Below are positions 1 through 15,573 of a stretch of 41,218 bases of DNA, piece by piece; position 1 is the stretch's first letter, and each line of letters begins with the position of its first letter. Under the pieces are notes generated by a model, which worked only from the letters and a program-made list of their open reading frames with translations, had not been told where the DNA came from and searched no databases. The DNA is taken from NCBI GenBank assembly GCA_900155495.1, contig FTLJ01001000.1:1-41218 (forward strand). The letters are read 5' to 3'. A program made the translations under genes and the position numbers. Source of the stretch: Porogramme epimiltina. Taxonomy: Eukaryota; Basidiomycota; Agaricomycetes; Polyporales; Polyporaceae.

Positions 1-164
1 ACGAAACTTCTATATGGGGGAGTACCCTTATGCCCGACATCGGCTAACGCTAGGGCCGGGCCCGGGACGAGTGGGCTATTTCCTGGGACACAAAGTAATT
101 TTGGATCCGGATATCACACTCAGACGCCTGCACAACCTGCTGGCTGATCTACACGTTTGCTGCA

Positions 165-905
165 CCCTGCGTCTAGTATGTCAGCTGCTGCACGGGCGCT
201 CGCCTCCAGCCTTCGCCATCGTCTTCACCCCTCATCCTCCTTCGTTTTGGATTGATGTCAATTTCCCCCCGCACAATAATCCCGTCCAATAACGTATAAT
301 ACAATAGTACCCGCCTATCCGGGCCCAGAAGCACATCGGCGTTAGGAACGACATGATCATGTCCGTCTCCATTTTCATCGGCGAGTGCTTGTCGCAGAGT
401 CGCAGCTTCTGAATGTGTTACAGTTTCCCTAAAGTGATATTTGAGTCATGAGGGCTCGATAGAAAGCGAAAAACATCTGCTCACCTATTTGGCTGAAGAT
501 GTCTCAGTTGTGCTTGTCCAAATATACGAGGCTTTTCTGAATCTCTCCCTATAATCTCAGTGATCTGTACACTGTGGTCTTCATCTTGGCGGCACGGTGA
601 GCGTGATGTAGGGTCGAAGAGGTAGTCGACTCCGACCGAAACACCTAGATAGACAGTTGTCCGTTAGGCGCTCGATGTCATCATAACATAAGACGAGACT
701 CAACAATCAACGCGATACTTGCAAACAGCAATGTTGTCGTGTCTGGGCGTCCTCCGTAAAGTGGCGTTCTACCTACATAGCTGCGGAGGGCATTCAAGAG
801 ACACACGACGCGCGGAGAGGGTCCTGACGCACCATTCCTAAAGCCCGTGACCTTGACGATAAGCTTCCAGTCCGGCGTACTGCAGTACGCGAATACATCT
901 TGCAT
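165..905 (-). pseudogene. Decayed partial copy of the SRPK-type kinase gene
   Basis: The stretch aligns in the same order and orientation with the C-terminal half of the intact SRPK-type gene (about 5206-5990). The segment at 240-420 matches the last exon around 5310-5520. The segment at 500-700 matches exon 5 and the following splice region around 5560-5790. The segment at 720-890 matches the end of exon 4, intron 3 and the end of exon 3 around 5840-5980. Intron sequence is conserved too, so this is a DNA-level duplication and not a retrocopy. About 35 bp that encode the Cys-Pro-Glu activation-loop end are deleted, and several stops and frameshifts break every frame. Some differences are C-to-T or G-to-A changes at CpG. 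No function is expected. Confidence 0.85.
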
Positions 906-2103
906 GTAAGGATGTCATAGGTGAGAAGACTGATCGTCAGCAACAGAGCGCGAATGACTTATGAGCTGCCGAATCACGGGGATGCAGTTGAAGAGCAGGA
1001 CATGCGATGAAAGTGAGAGCTCTATAAATTGTGATGTGATCTATACGCGCTCGTATACTAGGTAACACACGGGCATGAGCAAAGTGTAGTCATTCAGAAG
1101 GAGACTAGCTAGTACTCACATTCTCGTTGACTCGTCGCGCTGTTCTTGAAGAGCGTGGGCCGCACCGCACACCCACATAGACCGCTACTAGCAGGGGCTG
1201 CCGTTCACGCATCGCAGGCATCGCCGCTGGGCCCGGACGATGCGTCGCGGGCCCGACGAACACCGCGATCCAGGATTGTAATATCCAACAGATACTCTCA
1301 TGCACAACATTCGATGCATCTAAGTAGACCTGTTCAAGGTACCGCGTCAGAACCCGTTGTGCCAGGGTGAGGGGTACGCTATGCGCTTACGCGCTGATAA
1401 CTCAGGTCGCATGAGCAGAGCGGCCATAATGAGACCTGACAAGACTACAGTGTGAGCACTTGAAACGATTTGGTAGCAGACAAGATATGGAACGTACTTG
1501 TCGAGAACGCAGAAACGTCACGTTCATCCTAGACTCTCAGGAAGAGGCCAAAGGTCACTGCTACAGTCGCGGTGGAAACCTACGTCGATGAGGCTCGTGC
1601 CAGATGAAGGAAGGCAGAAGGTAGGAGACTGTGCAACGTTCTGTCGCCATTAGGCAACGACCCTCGATGCAACGTGACGTTAACGAAGCAGACTGTCCGA
1701 ACGAATAGAAGAGCTGAAGAGGGTATCGAAGACCAAATGAGGCGGGAAGGGCGGACGCTGAGGCCTGCGGATGACTATGAAAAGAAAGCTCAAAATGGAG
1801 GGATATAGGGCGTACTATGATACAGGAATGTCCGACGAGTCCCATCGAGCCGTGACGGAGGAGCATTTGAGAAGCATCATTGCGGCCTGGTTGATAGCCT
1901 AGAAGCACGGATGAGGTCCGAAACAAGCTTTGCTCATGAGGTTGATGCGACCCAGAGACGGAGAGATCAAGTGTCTATCGGAATGGAGCAGTCATGCGCC
2001 TGGGCGTAGCAGCGATTGTCAGCGGGCAACTGCGAGCGGCAAGACTTTGCATGTTGCACGTTGCGCCCGGGGTCCCGCATCGCGCCCGCCTCGGCCCTCG
2101 TGC
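906..2103. other. Gene-free stretch
   Basis: I see no convincing gene here. The open frames are short and lack ATG starts, paralogues or sensible splice sites. It lies between the kinase relic and the first copy of the dispersed repeat. Confidence 0.6.
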
Positions 2104-2308
2104 GAGTCAGCGTACGAGCGCTTATCAGCCACCCCCGAATTCGTTTACATTACATAACCCCAAGGGTTCGAAACCGTCCATGTGCACTTTCGTGTAAGCC
2201 CAAACTAAATACTCACCATCTCGAGGTGACTCGGACGCACAGCCTACTGGCCTCCTTCTTCTATATGCAGCACGGCGACTACCGCCTATACCACTTGTGC
2301 TAAGCTCC
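2104..2308 (+). repeat. Dispersed repeat, copy 1 (candidate tRNA-derived SINE)
   Basis: About 205 bp align with the reverse complement of 14551-14738. The best-kept part is the first 90 bp. It contains GAGCGCTT about 2117, TTTACATTACATAAC, and GGTTCGAAACC at 2165-2175, which fits the RNA polymerase III B-box consensus (GGTTCGANNCC). Similarity starts abruptly just before the tRNA-like part and fades after about 200 bp, as expected for a SINE with a tRNA-like head. No complete cloverleaf can be folded, so it is not called a tRNA gene. No target-site duplication is obvious. Confidence 0.6.
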
Positions 2309-2783
2309 GTACTGTTCCAAGTTTGACCATGTTACACTCGATTCCCTTGTTGACTCATGAGCGATTTTCCAGATATGCGACTTGGAGGTATCAGCGACTC
2401 AGTATACCTTATCCGTGATGCCACGCTTTAATCAACCTTCACATCGGATCTTCCGTTCTTGACTCCTGCACGACATGGTAATGAGCAGACGAATCACGGA
2501 CCCCGTATACTGCTGTGCACGTAATGGAAGTCGACGCTGACCATGATCCCGCCTTCGTTAGCTCCATTATTGAACACGCGTCGATCTTTGTGGGTCCACA
2601 CTCCCCCGCGAACCACCACGAGGCGGTGATACTCACACTGCGAGTCACTTCATCCCAAGAGGGAAAACGGCCATGGGCAGGTAATTGCTACCGGGCACAA
2701 ACGTAGCCGTCTATAAAAACGCTACTCTCGACACCCCGACCATACCAGACCAGAGCCTCTTTCGATTCGAACTCTCTATCGGA
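2309..2783. other. Intergenic, upstream of oxygenase A
   Basis: A 63-codon frame at about 2515-2706 ends near a possible donor (2681) and could be an extra first exon of oxygenase A. Nothing confirms this. Otherwise nothing is recognised. Confidence 0.4.
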
Positions 2784-4268
2784 ATGACCTACCTCCCTGA
2801 ACCACTACTTCTTTCCCAGCTGCGCGCGAAGCTTGCGGAAAAGCCGCCCTTCTGCAGCGGGATCCTATCACTCCCCACAGATCAGCTTGATCTATACTTC
2901 GGTCAGGAGAACGCACAGTACGCAGCTCCTACCACAACATCTCTTCCCGTGCTGAACATTTTCCTTTACCAGCTTCGTCAACTTTTCCAGATCTGCAGAA
3001 AAACCAGAGGCGATTGCGTCTCTCGCGGACGCGTGTCAGCCCGCGGTGTTCGGAAAGGGAAACGAGACCGTCCTCGACGAGACCTACCGCAAGGCCGGGA
3101 AGATGGACACGAGCGCGTTTCTAGCACGCTTCGACGCAGAACGTGCGGGTTTGATGAGGACGGTCCACACAGGGCTCTTCTCTGGCGAGGATGAATCTCG
3201 TAGCATCCGCTCGGAGTTGTACAAGCTCAATGTATACGGTGAGATCCCCATAGATCCTCTCTCTTGTTTATCGGGCTCATCGATGCATCAGGCGAGGGAG
3301 CGTTCTTCAAGGCGCACCAGGACACCCCTCGCGCAGCGGATATGTTTGGGTCCCTTGTCGTCGTCCTCCCCGCCCCCCACGAGGGAGGTGCGCTCGCCCT
3401 GCGCCACGACGGCAAGGAGTGGATTTTCGACGCGACGGAGCTCCTCGCAGGACGCACCGACGCGGTCGCGTATGTCGCTTTCTTCAGCGATGTCGAGCAC
3501 GAAGTCCTCCCCGTGCGCTCAGGTCATCGCGTCACGCTCACGTATAACCTGTTCTACGGTACGCGTGTCGAGGACACCGTAGCTCCACCGTCCGGACTCC
3601 TCGCACGAGCGCCGCCCCACGCCGACAGGACGGCTATCGGGGATGCGCTGGCGGCGCTCCTAGGCGACGCATCGTTCCTTCCAGAGGGAGGCACATTGGG
3701 CTTCGGGCTGCGCCACAAGTATCCGTTCCCGACTGTCTGGACGGACAAGGATCCGGACCCGCTCAAGTGCCTGCAGGGATGGCTCAAGGGTGGCGACGAT
3801 GCGCTCTTCCGTGCGTGCGGTACACTGGGGCTGTCGCCATACCTCAGGTTGGTGTGTCGACACGACGGGCCGACGGTCGTGCTCGATCGCATGGTCGACC
3901 TCGAAGGGATGGGATACGACTCTGATATAGGGTGGATGCTTCTATCAGAGGGTCGCGGTCCGCGTCTTATCAGTAAATTCTTCGGGGAGGATCCTGAGGC
4001 TCAATGGCGGAGATGGAAGTCGTCCCGTGACGACGATGACCTCAACGACGGCACTCCGAAGTTGGAGGTGCACTGGGTGACAGAGACGCAAACGTGGAAC
4101 GGGACGACGACACAGTACATTTCTTTGGGCAATCAGCCAACCCTAGGCCATTTCTATGCGTCCGTTTGTCTCCTCGTTGGGGTCGGCCCACCTGGAAAGC
4201 GAGTCATCGAGGAGAAGACCGTAGAGGAACAGGAGGAGGGTGAACTCGCAGGCAAAGAGGGAAACTAG
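2784..4268 (+). CDS. 2OG-Fe(II) oxygenase family protein (paralogue A)
   Basis: Predicted exons are 2784-2917, 2973-3238 and 3292-4268 (458 aa). The protein resembles the prolyl-4-hydroxylase-like 2-oxoglutarate/Fe(II) oxygenases common in fungi. The double-stranded beta-helix metal triad is visible: HxD at about H142/D144 (KAHQDTPR), distal His about 203 (DVEHEVLP) and the 2OG-binding Arg about 213 (SGHRVTLTYNL). The substrate is unknown; proteins of this type hydroxylate protein side chains or small molecules. There is no signal peptide or membrane segment, so it is probably cytosolic or nuclear. The C-terminal half (FLPEGGTLGFGLRHKYPFP and onward) is shared with paralogue B at 18572-20044, as are both intron positions and phases (2 and 1). 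The start at 2784 is the first ATG in frame before the conserved SQLRAKL segment; an upstream exon cannot be excluded. Confidence 0.85.
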
Positions 4269-4974
4269 TGGTGTATACTTGTAAAGTAGCGTATAATTAT
4301 AGCTACTCAAATCAATACTGGCTCGTATAGTCTCAGAATGCAATAGTACTTGGGGGTCTGAATAAAGACCGAGAGGGTGTGCCAAATCGCATATCGGGGA
4401 TGGCTGGCGACGCCGGAGAGAGAGAATAGGGATGCATCACTTGTCAGAGGCAGCGATGGGAATACCAACAGATGTCCTAACTTCGACAGAATCCCGCGAA
4501 GGGACGACACTGTCATCTTCTCGAGCGCGACGCCACGCTCAGCGCGCACAGGGAACAGGCACAGGGGAGCACTGCTGCATAGATTGAAGCGTGCAAGAAG
4601 TCGCTGTCTCTCAGCCGCATTTGTGCTCTGGATTAACCCTGGGGATTCATCCACGAAGCACCATCGAGGCGGAATGAGCGAAAGGGCCGCTAGTGAGCTG
4701 AGCCGTGTAAGATTCCGAGGACATCGCTGAAGACTCAGGAAGGAGGTTCCAAAAGGAGTCATATAGAGTACCAGGAAGTGCTTCAGCGATACAACAACAG
4801 TGCGATAGGACGCGCACGTCCACATTTCTACAAGCATCTACAACGTCGCTCAGCAGCGAACTGGGATATCATCATACACACCCATGACCTCTACGCAATG
4901 TTCTTCTCGCCATGCCGCACCCACAGCAGCACCGCAGCGCGCACGAGCCCCCGCCCCGCGCGCACACATCCTCG
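4269..4974. other. Convergent intergenic region between oxygenase A and the SRPK gene
   Basis: This holds the 3' flanks of two convergent genes. Antisense open frames over 4307-4837 have no recognisable content. No other feature is seen. Confidence 0.6.
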
Positions 4975-10059
<5,085 letters not shown>

Positions 10060-11069
10060 CTAATACCGGATCTCGGCCTCGAACACGTCCGCACCGACCT
10101 GCCAAAGCGCGACGAGCCATAAGCTGCTAAACGACAACCCCCCAGGGCCGAAGCGGAACGTCGCCTCCCACGCATTCGGCGACGCGCGCCCCCGCTGGAC
10201 GGCCTAGACCCCGGTGAGCGCCCCGCGCGAACCACCATAAACGGGACGCGCGCACAAACACGCACCTCTGAAAAGCCGTAGAACGCAACCGCGATCGTCC
10301 ACGCGAGCGTGAGCCGCGTCAGCGGCGCCGTGCCGTAGCGCCCGTCGAGCCAAATAGGCTTTAAGAACGGGAAATGGGGGTACGCCGGCCACTGCGCGCG
10401 CCCCGCCCCGCCCCGCCCCACATCTCCGCCGTGAGCAAGCCAGATCCGTACGAGAGAGAGCGAGACGCAGGGGGCACTCACCGAGATGCTGAGGCGCACG
10501 CGCCCGAGGCGCTGCCGCTCGAGCTCCGCGAGCACGCGCGCGTCCGGGTCGCGCACGAGCTTGCGCAACGCCTCGCGCGGCGCGTGCATGAGCGCGCTCA
10601 TCGGGACGCCGCGCATGCCCGGCACGGGCTCGCGCAGGTCGAACGTGACGCGCGAGACCGCGAGCTCGGGGGGCGTCGCGTCCTCGCGCCACGTTAGGTC
10701 CGGCCCGGGGATGTACGCCGCGGTCGGGGTGGCGGGGTCTTGGAACCGATAGAGGCTTTGGGGGACGATGGATTGGTATGGGACGGGGTGGGTGGCGAGT
10801 GCTAGAGGGATGCGGGGTGCCAAGGTGCGGCGGCGGGGTACGAGGGTGGCAGAGCTGCTGGTTGAGGAGGGGCTAGGGGAGGGGGCGGCGGTGGCGGGTT
10901 GGTTCCCCTCGTCAGCAGAGGCGTCGGGTAACCAGCCGTGGGCGTTCTCGTTGGTGGGCCCAGGTGGACGGTCAGGGATCTCGTTCGCCGCGGCGTAGAC
11001 TGAGCGGCTGGGCGGTAGTCCACAGGTGGTGGACGGAAGGAACGGGGGTCGTGAAGTCATTGCGGTCAT
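10060..11069 (-). CDS. Hypothetical protein, 285 aa
   Basis: Exons are 11069-10482, 10391-10266 and 10203-10060, joined at clean GTGAGT/GCAG and GTGCGT/CTAG sites. I do not recognise the family. Residues 1-120 are Pro/Ser/Thr-rich and probably disordered. A more ordered part follows, with VTFDLREPVPGMRGVPMSAL, a charged stretch LRKLVRDPDARVLAELERQR, then SWPAYPHFPFLKPIWLDGRY and LTRLTLAWTIAVAFYGFSE. The last 47 residues hold SFSSLWLVALWQVGADVF. Two moderately hydrophobic stretches might touch a membrane, but neither is a convincing transmembrane helix. Codon use is strongly GC-biased, like the SRPK gene. The start is the first ATG of the frame (11069); a second ATG three codons later is possible. 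Confidence 0.65.
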
Positions 11070-12207
11070 GGAGAACGTGAGTGTGCGCGGTCGCAGCCAT
11101 CCCGCGCGACGTGGTGACAAGTTATCTGTTGGGTATAAAGGTGGATTCTTCAAGCCATCGAAGAATAAGGGATCAATGGAGACTTGTTAGCGTGATTGAA
11201 CCATTTGTGTCTTGAGTACCATTAAAACTCAGCGTACGAAAGCATCCTAGCACCCCTTGCATGGAGTGGGCTAAGAGTGGTGCAATGCGTGCCTCGCTAT
11301 GGATATTTGATGTCTAATGACGTCAGCGTAACTTTCTGGCGTCTGCAGAGAGACCTTCCTAAAACGGTTCAGGGACGAGAGTGTTACCAAATAGCAACAA
11401 ACAAACATCCGTAGTTCAACGTGCCGGTGACCTGTCGCGTGTCGACTCTCAAGTGTTTTTCGCAGTCTAGCGCCATGGCTCTAATCCTATCTGTCTTGTT
11501 GACAGTATCTACCTACATCTTTTGACATTAAAACATCTACGAAGCGAACTGCACGCGAGGAAGGCCACTCGACACTCTAGTCACCCAATCCGTCAAGTTT
11601 CAACTAGCATCCTGGGTGAGTAAACATGTCTAACGAAAGACGGTGGCCGCTCATAGTTGGCTCCCTTCCATTCTCTTCCCTCCAACTTGCTATTGTATAG
11701 CCTGTCAGACTTCAATGCCGGCAACGCCGGCTATTGACGAGCTTCGGGGTCTACTGCAGAAGTTGTGAAGGTGGAATATAACATCGTTGACAAGTGCTAG
11801 GTTCTCCTCACGACCACTTCGAATGGCAATGCGTCGCGACGCCGCTACTCTGTAGGGCTGTCAAACTCGTGGAGAAGATAATGTTGTTACAACACGATCC
11901 GAATCCGTCACACGTTTGTCATCTCGCGAGCACTGCCTAAGGCGTCTGCCAAAGGACAATGGCGCGTGCGACGCTCCCGAGATTCAGCCTGGACAGGTTT
12001 GATGTGGTGAGGATGGCGCTTAGCAGGGCGTGGTTCACGTCCTCCGCCTATCATGGTATGGGTCAAGTTGGCTCCGAACGCTGAAGGGCCGTCGCCAATG
12101 GATACGCCAGCGCTGCGTCGCTGAACGGGCTTTGTTTGTGTGTCCAGACGGGGAGGATCTATGCCTTTACGTGTAGCGTGTCAGAAGGAAGACGTCCGAT
12201 CTCGTGA

Positions 12208-12221
12208 GTGTACAAGGTTCA
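12208..12221 (+). promoter_or_regulatory. Shared upstream motif GTGTACAAGGTTCA (gene E)
   Basis: The motif matches GTGTATAAGGTTCA upstream of genes F and G with one substitution. It lies 157 nt before the ATG of gene E. The role is inferred from conservation only. Confidence 0.45.
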
Positions 12222-12307
12222 ACGCCATGGGTACAGGGCTTCGCGTAAGAATACAAGGATTAGGCACCCCCCTATGCCCTTGGGTAACCGCTCATCTGGC
12301 GCACGGT

Positions 12308-12315
12308 TATATATT
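12308..12315 (+). promoter_or_regulatory. TATA-like box of gene E
   Basis: TATATATT lies about 70 nt upstream of the ATG at 12378, a usual distance for fungal TATA promoters. Confidence 0.4.
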
Positions 12316-12377
12316 GCTCCTCTGCACTGCGAGGTACGCCCTCATCGTGCTCATTCTCTTCTCACCAAGCCTTCCTC

Positions 12378-14302
12378 ATGACCGCCCCGTGGGACACTTA
12401 CCAAACAGAGCTTTTTCGTCTCGGCCATGGCCTCCCCCTCTGGCACCCGGAACCCAACTGGGATGAAGGTCGCCGCCGATTCTATCCTGTTGAAGTGGGT
12501 ACAGTTGGGTGGATGGAGGAGGGAAAAGTCCAGACACTCTTCAACGCGCTGAAGTCGCCAGATCACCTCGACAATGACCGCGGCGTCCCGACCGACTTCG
12601 AAATGCTCGACAGCATATGCACAAACCACAGCGACAATATCTTAACAAAGGTGGTCTTTAGTCCGAGTGTCAAGGTGGTCGAAGCTGATGTGGCTAAATT
12701 GTATCCGTACGTCTTGCTTTAATCTTATTGGAACTCTGCGTAACTATTTTTCATTGTCGCTTAGCCTTCTACCTGCGGATGCTGCCGTAGACAGTCTATT
12801 CAAGTATACCGTCAGCGGGGACAAGGCGGCCATGCTTATACTTGATCCTCATGGAAAGTCGCAAAGTTTGGCATCGAAGGGTCGTATCAAGGACTACATG
12901 AAGCGCAACATTGACAGATGGGTAGAGTTCGCTAGCCTAAGCGGACCAGGAGCAGATAAGAAAGAAGACGACATGGTATTCATCTCTGGGGTCACTACCT
13001 CGAGCGAATGGATGGTGGTTGCTCTACAAGGATGCGGACAGGAAGACAAGGAGATCTTGCTCAGCGGAGACATGAACTCGTTGAGCAATGGAGGTGTTAG
13101 GGTCAACTTGTCCGACGCAGCCGCAACGACGGTGCACTGCAGATTCGGTCCGACATCACAAGGAGCTCACGAGGGCGCGACCGACGATCCCCAACATTTA
13201 GGAGCCAAGCAGTGCCTATTTGTGCACTACTACAAGATGCGGCGAAGGTTGTGGTTCCTGACGGCCATAGAGGCCGCCGCCGGACCTCATGTGCTCCCGC
13301 CGGGAGAGGACGGCCTAGGCCAGGACGCTCAAAGCACATCGACCCCTTGCCCGCAAGACGTTATCGATGCCTCCTCAGAAGCCGGGGTAAGCGTCGACCT
13401 CTCTCGACGCATCTCCGTCACTGATGAAGTCAACAGTCCTTTGATCCTGTGGGCTATCTCCTCGACTACATACTCAAGGTATGGCATTCCACTTCAGAGC
13501 ATGAATTCCTCGCGCGCTGACAGTGACACTGCAGCACCGTTCCGATGCCATGGTGGCATTGGCTTCAGACTCTGACCTCCTGGCTTGCTTTCCTGTAAGT
13601 AGTTCTGGCTACGAGACACGTTTTATGCTTCTCACGCTAGAATTTGTAGGACGGGATCCTTCCGAACGATATTGAGGCCGGACTGGAAAGGGTTATGCCT
13701 GCGATTGAGGTCGACGAAGATGGTGGTCCGTTCCTTTTCCTTGATACAGCGCTCTTATAAATTGACGCGACAATATTCTTGGCAGTCGGTACAGTCGTCG
13801 TGCCGCACGGTACGAGGGCTGGGATGTGTCCGTACGATGGACTTGGAGAGTGCACAGAGTGTCAACCCAAAGACAAGTTACCCACAGGCGTCAGCAAAGG
13901 CTGCGACGTTGACGCTCTCCCTTGTGAGTGATATTACCCTATTCAGAAGCACCTGAGCTTCACATCCATACCGTATGCATAGCCTTCCACATCCCGCGTA
14001 ATAAATGTCTCGAATTGGTGGAGGACATTACGAACTCCTTCGAGTCGTCCGGAAGCAAGGATGTATTCGGGCAAGATCAATTCGCATCCGTGCTACTGCG
14101 GGCGTGGGCCAGTACATTCTCCTCACATAGGAGTCGGATCCCACGTGGGATAGACCGCCTGGCAGTCAACTTGACGGCGGAGGAGTTCGCAGGGTGGGAG
14201 CCAGACGTAGGCGAGCACAACAGACAGGCAAACGCGATGAAGTTGTCGACCCCCACACACTTCCACATGCTAGGTGCCGCGGATAGGCTGATCCTGGTGT
14301 AG
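12378..14302 (+). CDS. Lineage-specific protein E: unknown domain shared with the N-terminus of protein F
   Basis: Firm exons are 12378-12706, 12765-13386, 13437-13478, 13535-13594 and the start of an exon at 13650. The protein opens with a segment containing LFRLGHGLPLWHPEPN and IGTVGW-like sequence, then SKGRIKDYMKRN, MVFISGVTTSSEWMVVALQG, CLFVHYYKMRRRLWFLTAIE and GPHVLPPGEDG. Protein F has all of these, and exons 2, 3 and 4 have identical lengths in both genes (622, 42 and 60 nt). I know no function for the domain. The 3' end is ambiguous. Read straight, the last exon stops at TAA 13758-13760 (387 aa). If a 63-nt intron (13723-13785) removes that stop, exons 13786-13923 and 13983-14302 join in frame to give 527 aa. 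I prefer the longer model because both extra junctions have good sites and matching phases. The WD40 half present in F is absent. Confidence 0.7.
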
Positions 14303-14550
14303 AAATGTAGTTAGAAGAAGGGGTGTTCAGGCATGTCACAAATGTCGATGAAATTGTAATCCGGGAGCCTAGAACGTTGGCCTTGGGTTACCATGTCGTT
14401 GACGATCATCTGGGTAGTCACGGGTGTTTACTGAAGCTGTGCCGAGACACTATGCGTATGAGGATCCGATGAGTGCAAGGACCCAGCTTCGAGAGATGGT
14501 GGTTGGAATATTCGTTCATGAGCTGTCAAGCGGGACGAACTTTTCCGCAA

Positions 14551-14738
14551 GGAGCATAGGCTATAATCGCCTCCATGAATATAGAAGTAGGTGACGAGTA
14601 GGTCGCGCGTCCGAGTCACTGAGTGATTAGTTTGGTCTTAGCACCCCTGAAAAGTGCACATCGACGGTTTCGAACCATCGACGTTATGTAATGTATACGG
14701 ATCCAGGGGTGACTGGGAAGCGCTCGTACACTGACTCC
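14551..14738 (-). repeat. Dispersed repeat, copy 2 (candidate tRNA-derived SINE)
   Basis: This is the inverted partner of 2104-2308. Read on the minus strand it begins GGAGTCAGTGTACGAGCGCT, continues with TATACATTACATAACG, and carries the B-box-like GGTTCGAAACC at 14676-14666, followed by GTGCACTTT. The start of similarity coincides with that of copy 1. Divergence is substantial, so it is an old insertion. Confidence 0.6.
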
Positions 14739-15435
14739 GTCGAAAATCTCACCGCGTTCAAGTTGGGCCTCTCGAACACTCTTACCCGCTGTCTTCTTCT
14801 CCGCTTCTCCAAGCCTCCGACCCGTGGCTCGGTACACAAACTCCTCTCGGCTCATGTATGCAAACAGTGTCACCATGGCGATACTGTACCCCCCTCAGTG
14901 CTTCAGCATTCAAGCACACATACTACAAGGTCTCCGCGGATAGCATCAATCGTCGCGACTAGCAATCGTCTACAAAACATATCAAGCTGCAGTCAATATT
15001 TGAGAGAGACACTGAGGGCGGGGTGGATGAGTTGGTGGGTTGTGCAGGCGTCTTAGTCCCATTCGGGTGCGTCCGTCCTCGTAATCTAATTCTCTAGGGT
15101 GCTTACGCTGTTGAGGACGTGGCACCCACATTACGCGCGGACATCAGCTCTTACATGTAGGAAGTAACGGACAGTATCAGAGGTTCTGGAAGACCAGGCA
15201 TGTTGTCGTTTTGACACTTCTGTCATCTTATTACAGCGTCCCTATACCTTCCTATCATTATATGACATCTCCCCCGGCTTCATTCCTTCTTTCTTGATAG
15301 TTCCTGCTCATCTCCGTTCAAGCCCTTCGCTCAGGCGCATGTCATCCGAATGCCTTTTAGACACTAGTACTTATCTAGATCCGTATACACTCCTTGTGCA
15401 CCTCTATAAACGCCGTCACCGTCAGGATGCCGCGT

Positions 15436-15449
15436 GTGTATAAGGTTCA
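15436..15449 (+). promoter_or_regulatory. Shared upstream motif GTGTATAAGGTTCA (gene F)
   Basis: It is identical over 14 nt to the motif upstream of gene G and one base different from that of gene E. It lies 125 nt before the ATG at 15574. TATAAG within it could also act as a TATA box. Confidence 0.5.
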
Positions 15450-15573
15450 ATGCGGTTCGACGTTTTCCGTGTACAGCCCACGCGGCCCCCAGCCGCATAC
15501 CTTTCGTCCGCGCAACCGAGTGTTCCACTTTACACCTTCCCCCCATCTCGTGAGGCCTCCCTTTTTCTTGCCC

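Larger units (their letters stand above)
11070..12377. other. Intergenic region between divergent genes
   Basis: This is a 1.3-kb gap upstream of both the 285-aa gene (-) and gene E (+). No coding frame, repeat or RNA gene is supported. The gene E promoter elements are listed separately. Confidence 0.6.
14303..15573. other. Intergenic region between genes E and F
   Basis: It contains the second copy of the dispersed repeat (14551-14738) and the upstream motif of gene F. Nothing else is recognised. Confidence 0.6.

Noticed and set aside
2140..2200. Possible tRNA gene with a T-arm-like GGTTCGAAACC
   Set aside because: No acceptor stem, D-arm and anticodon arm fold together; the sequence is part of a repeat with a second copy.
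10204..10692. 162-codon Arg/Ala-rich frame on the minus strand
   Set aside because: It overlaps the exons of the 285-aa gene in another frame and has the composition of a GC-rich shadow.
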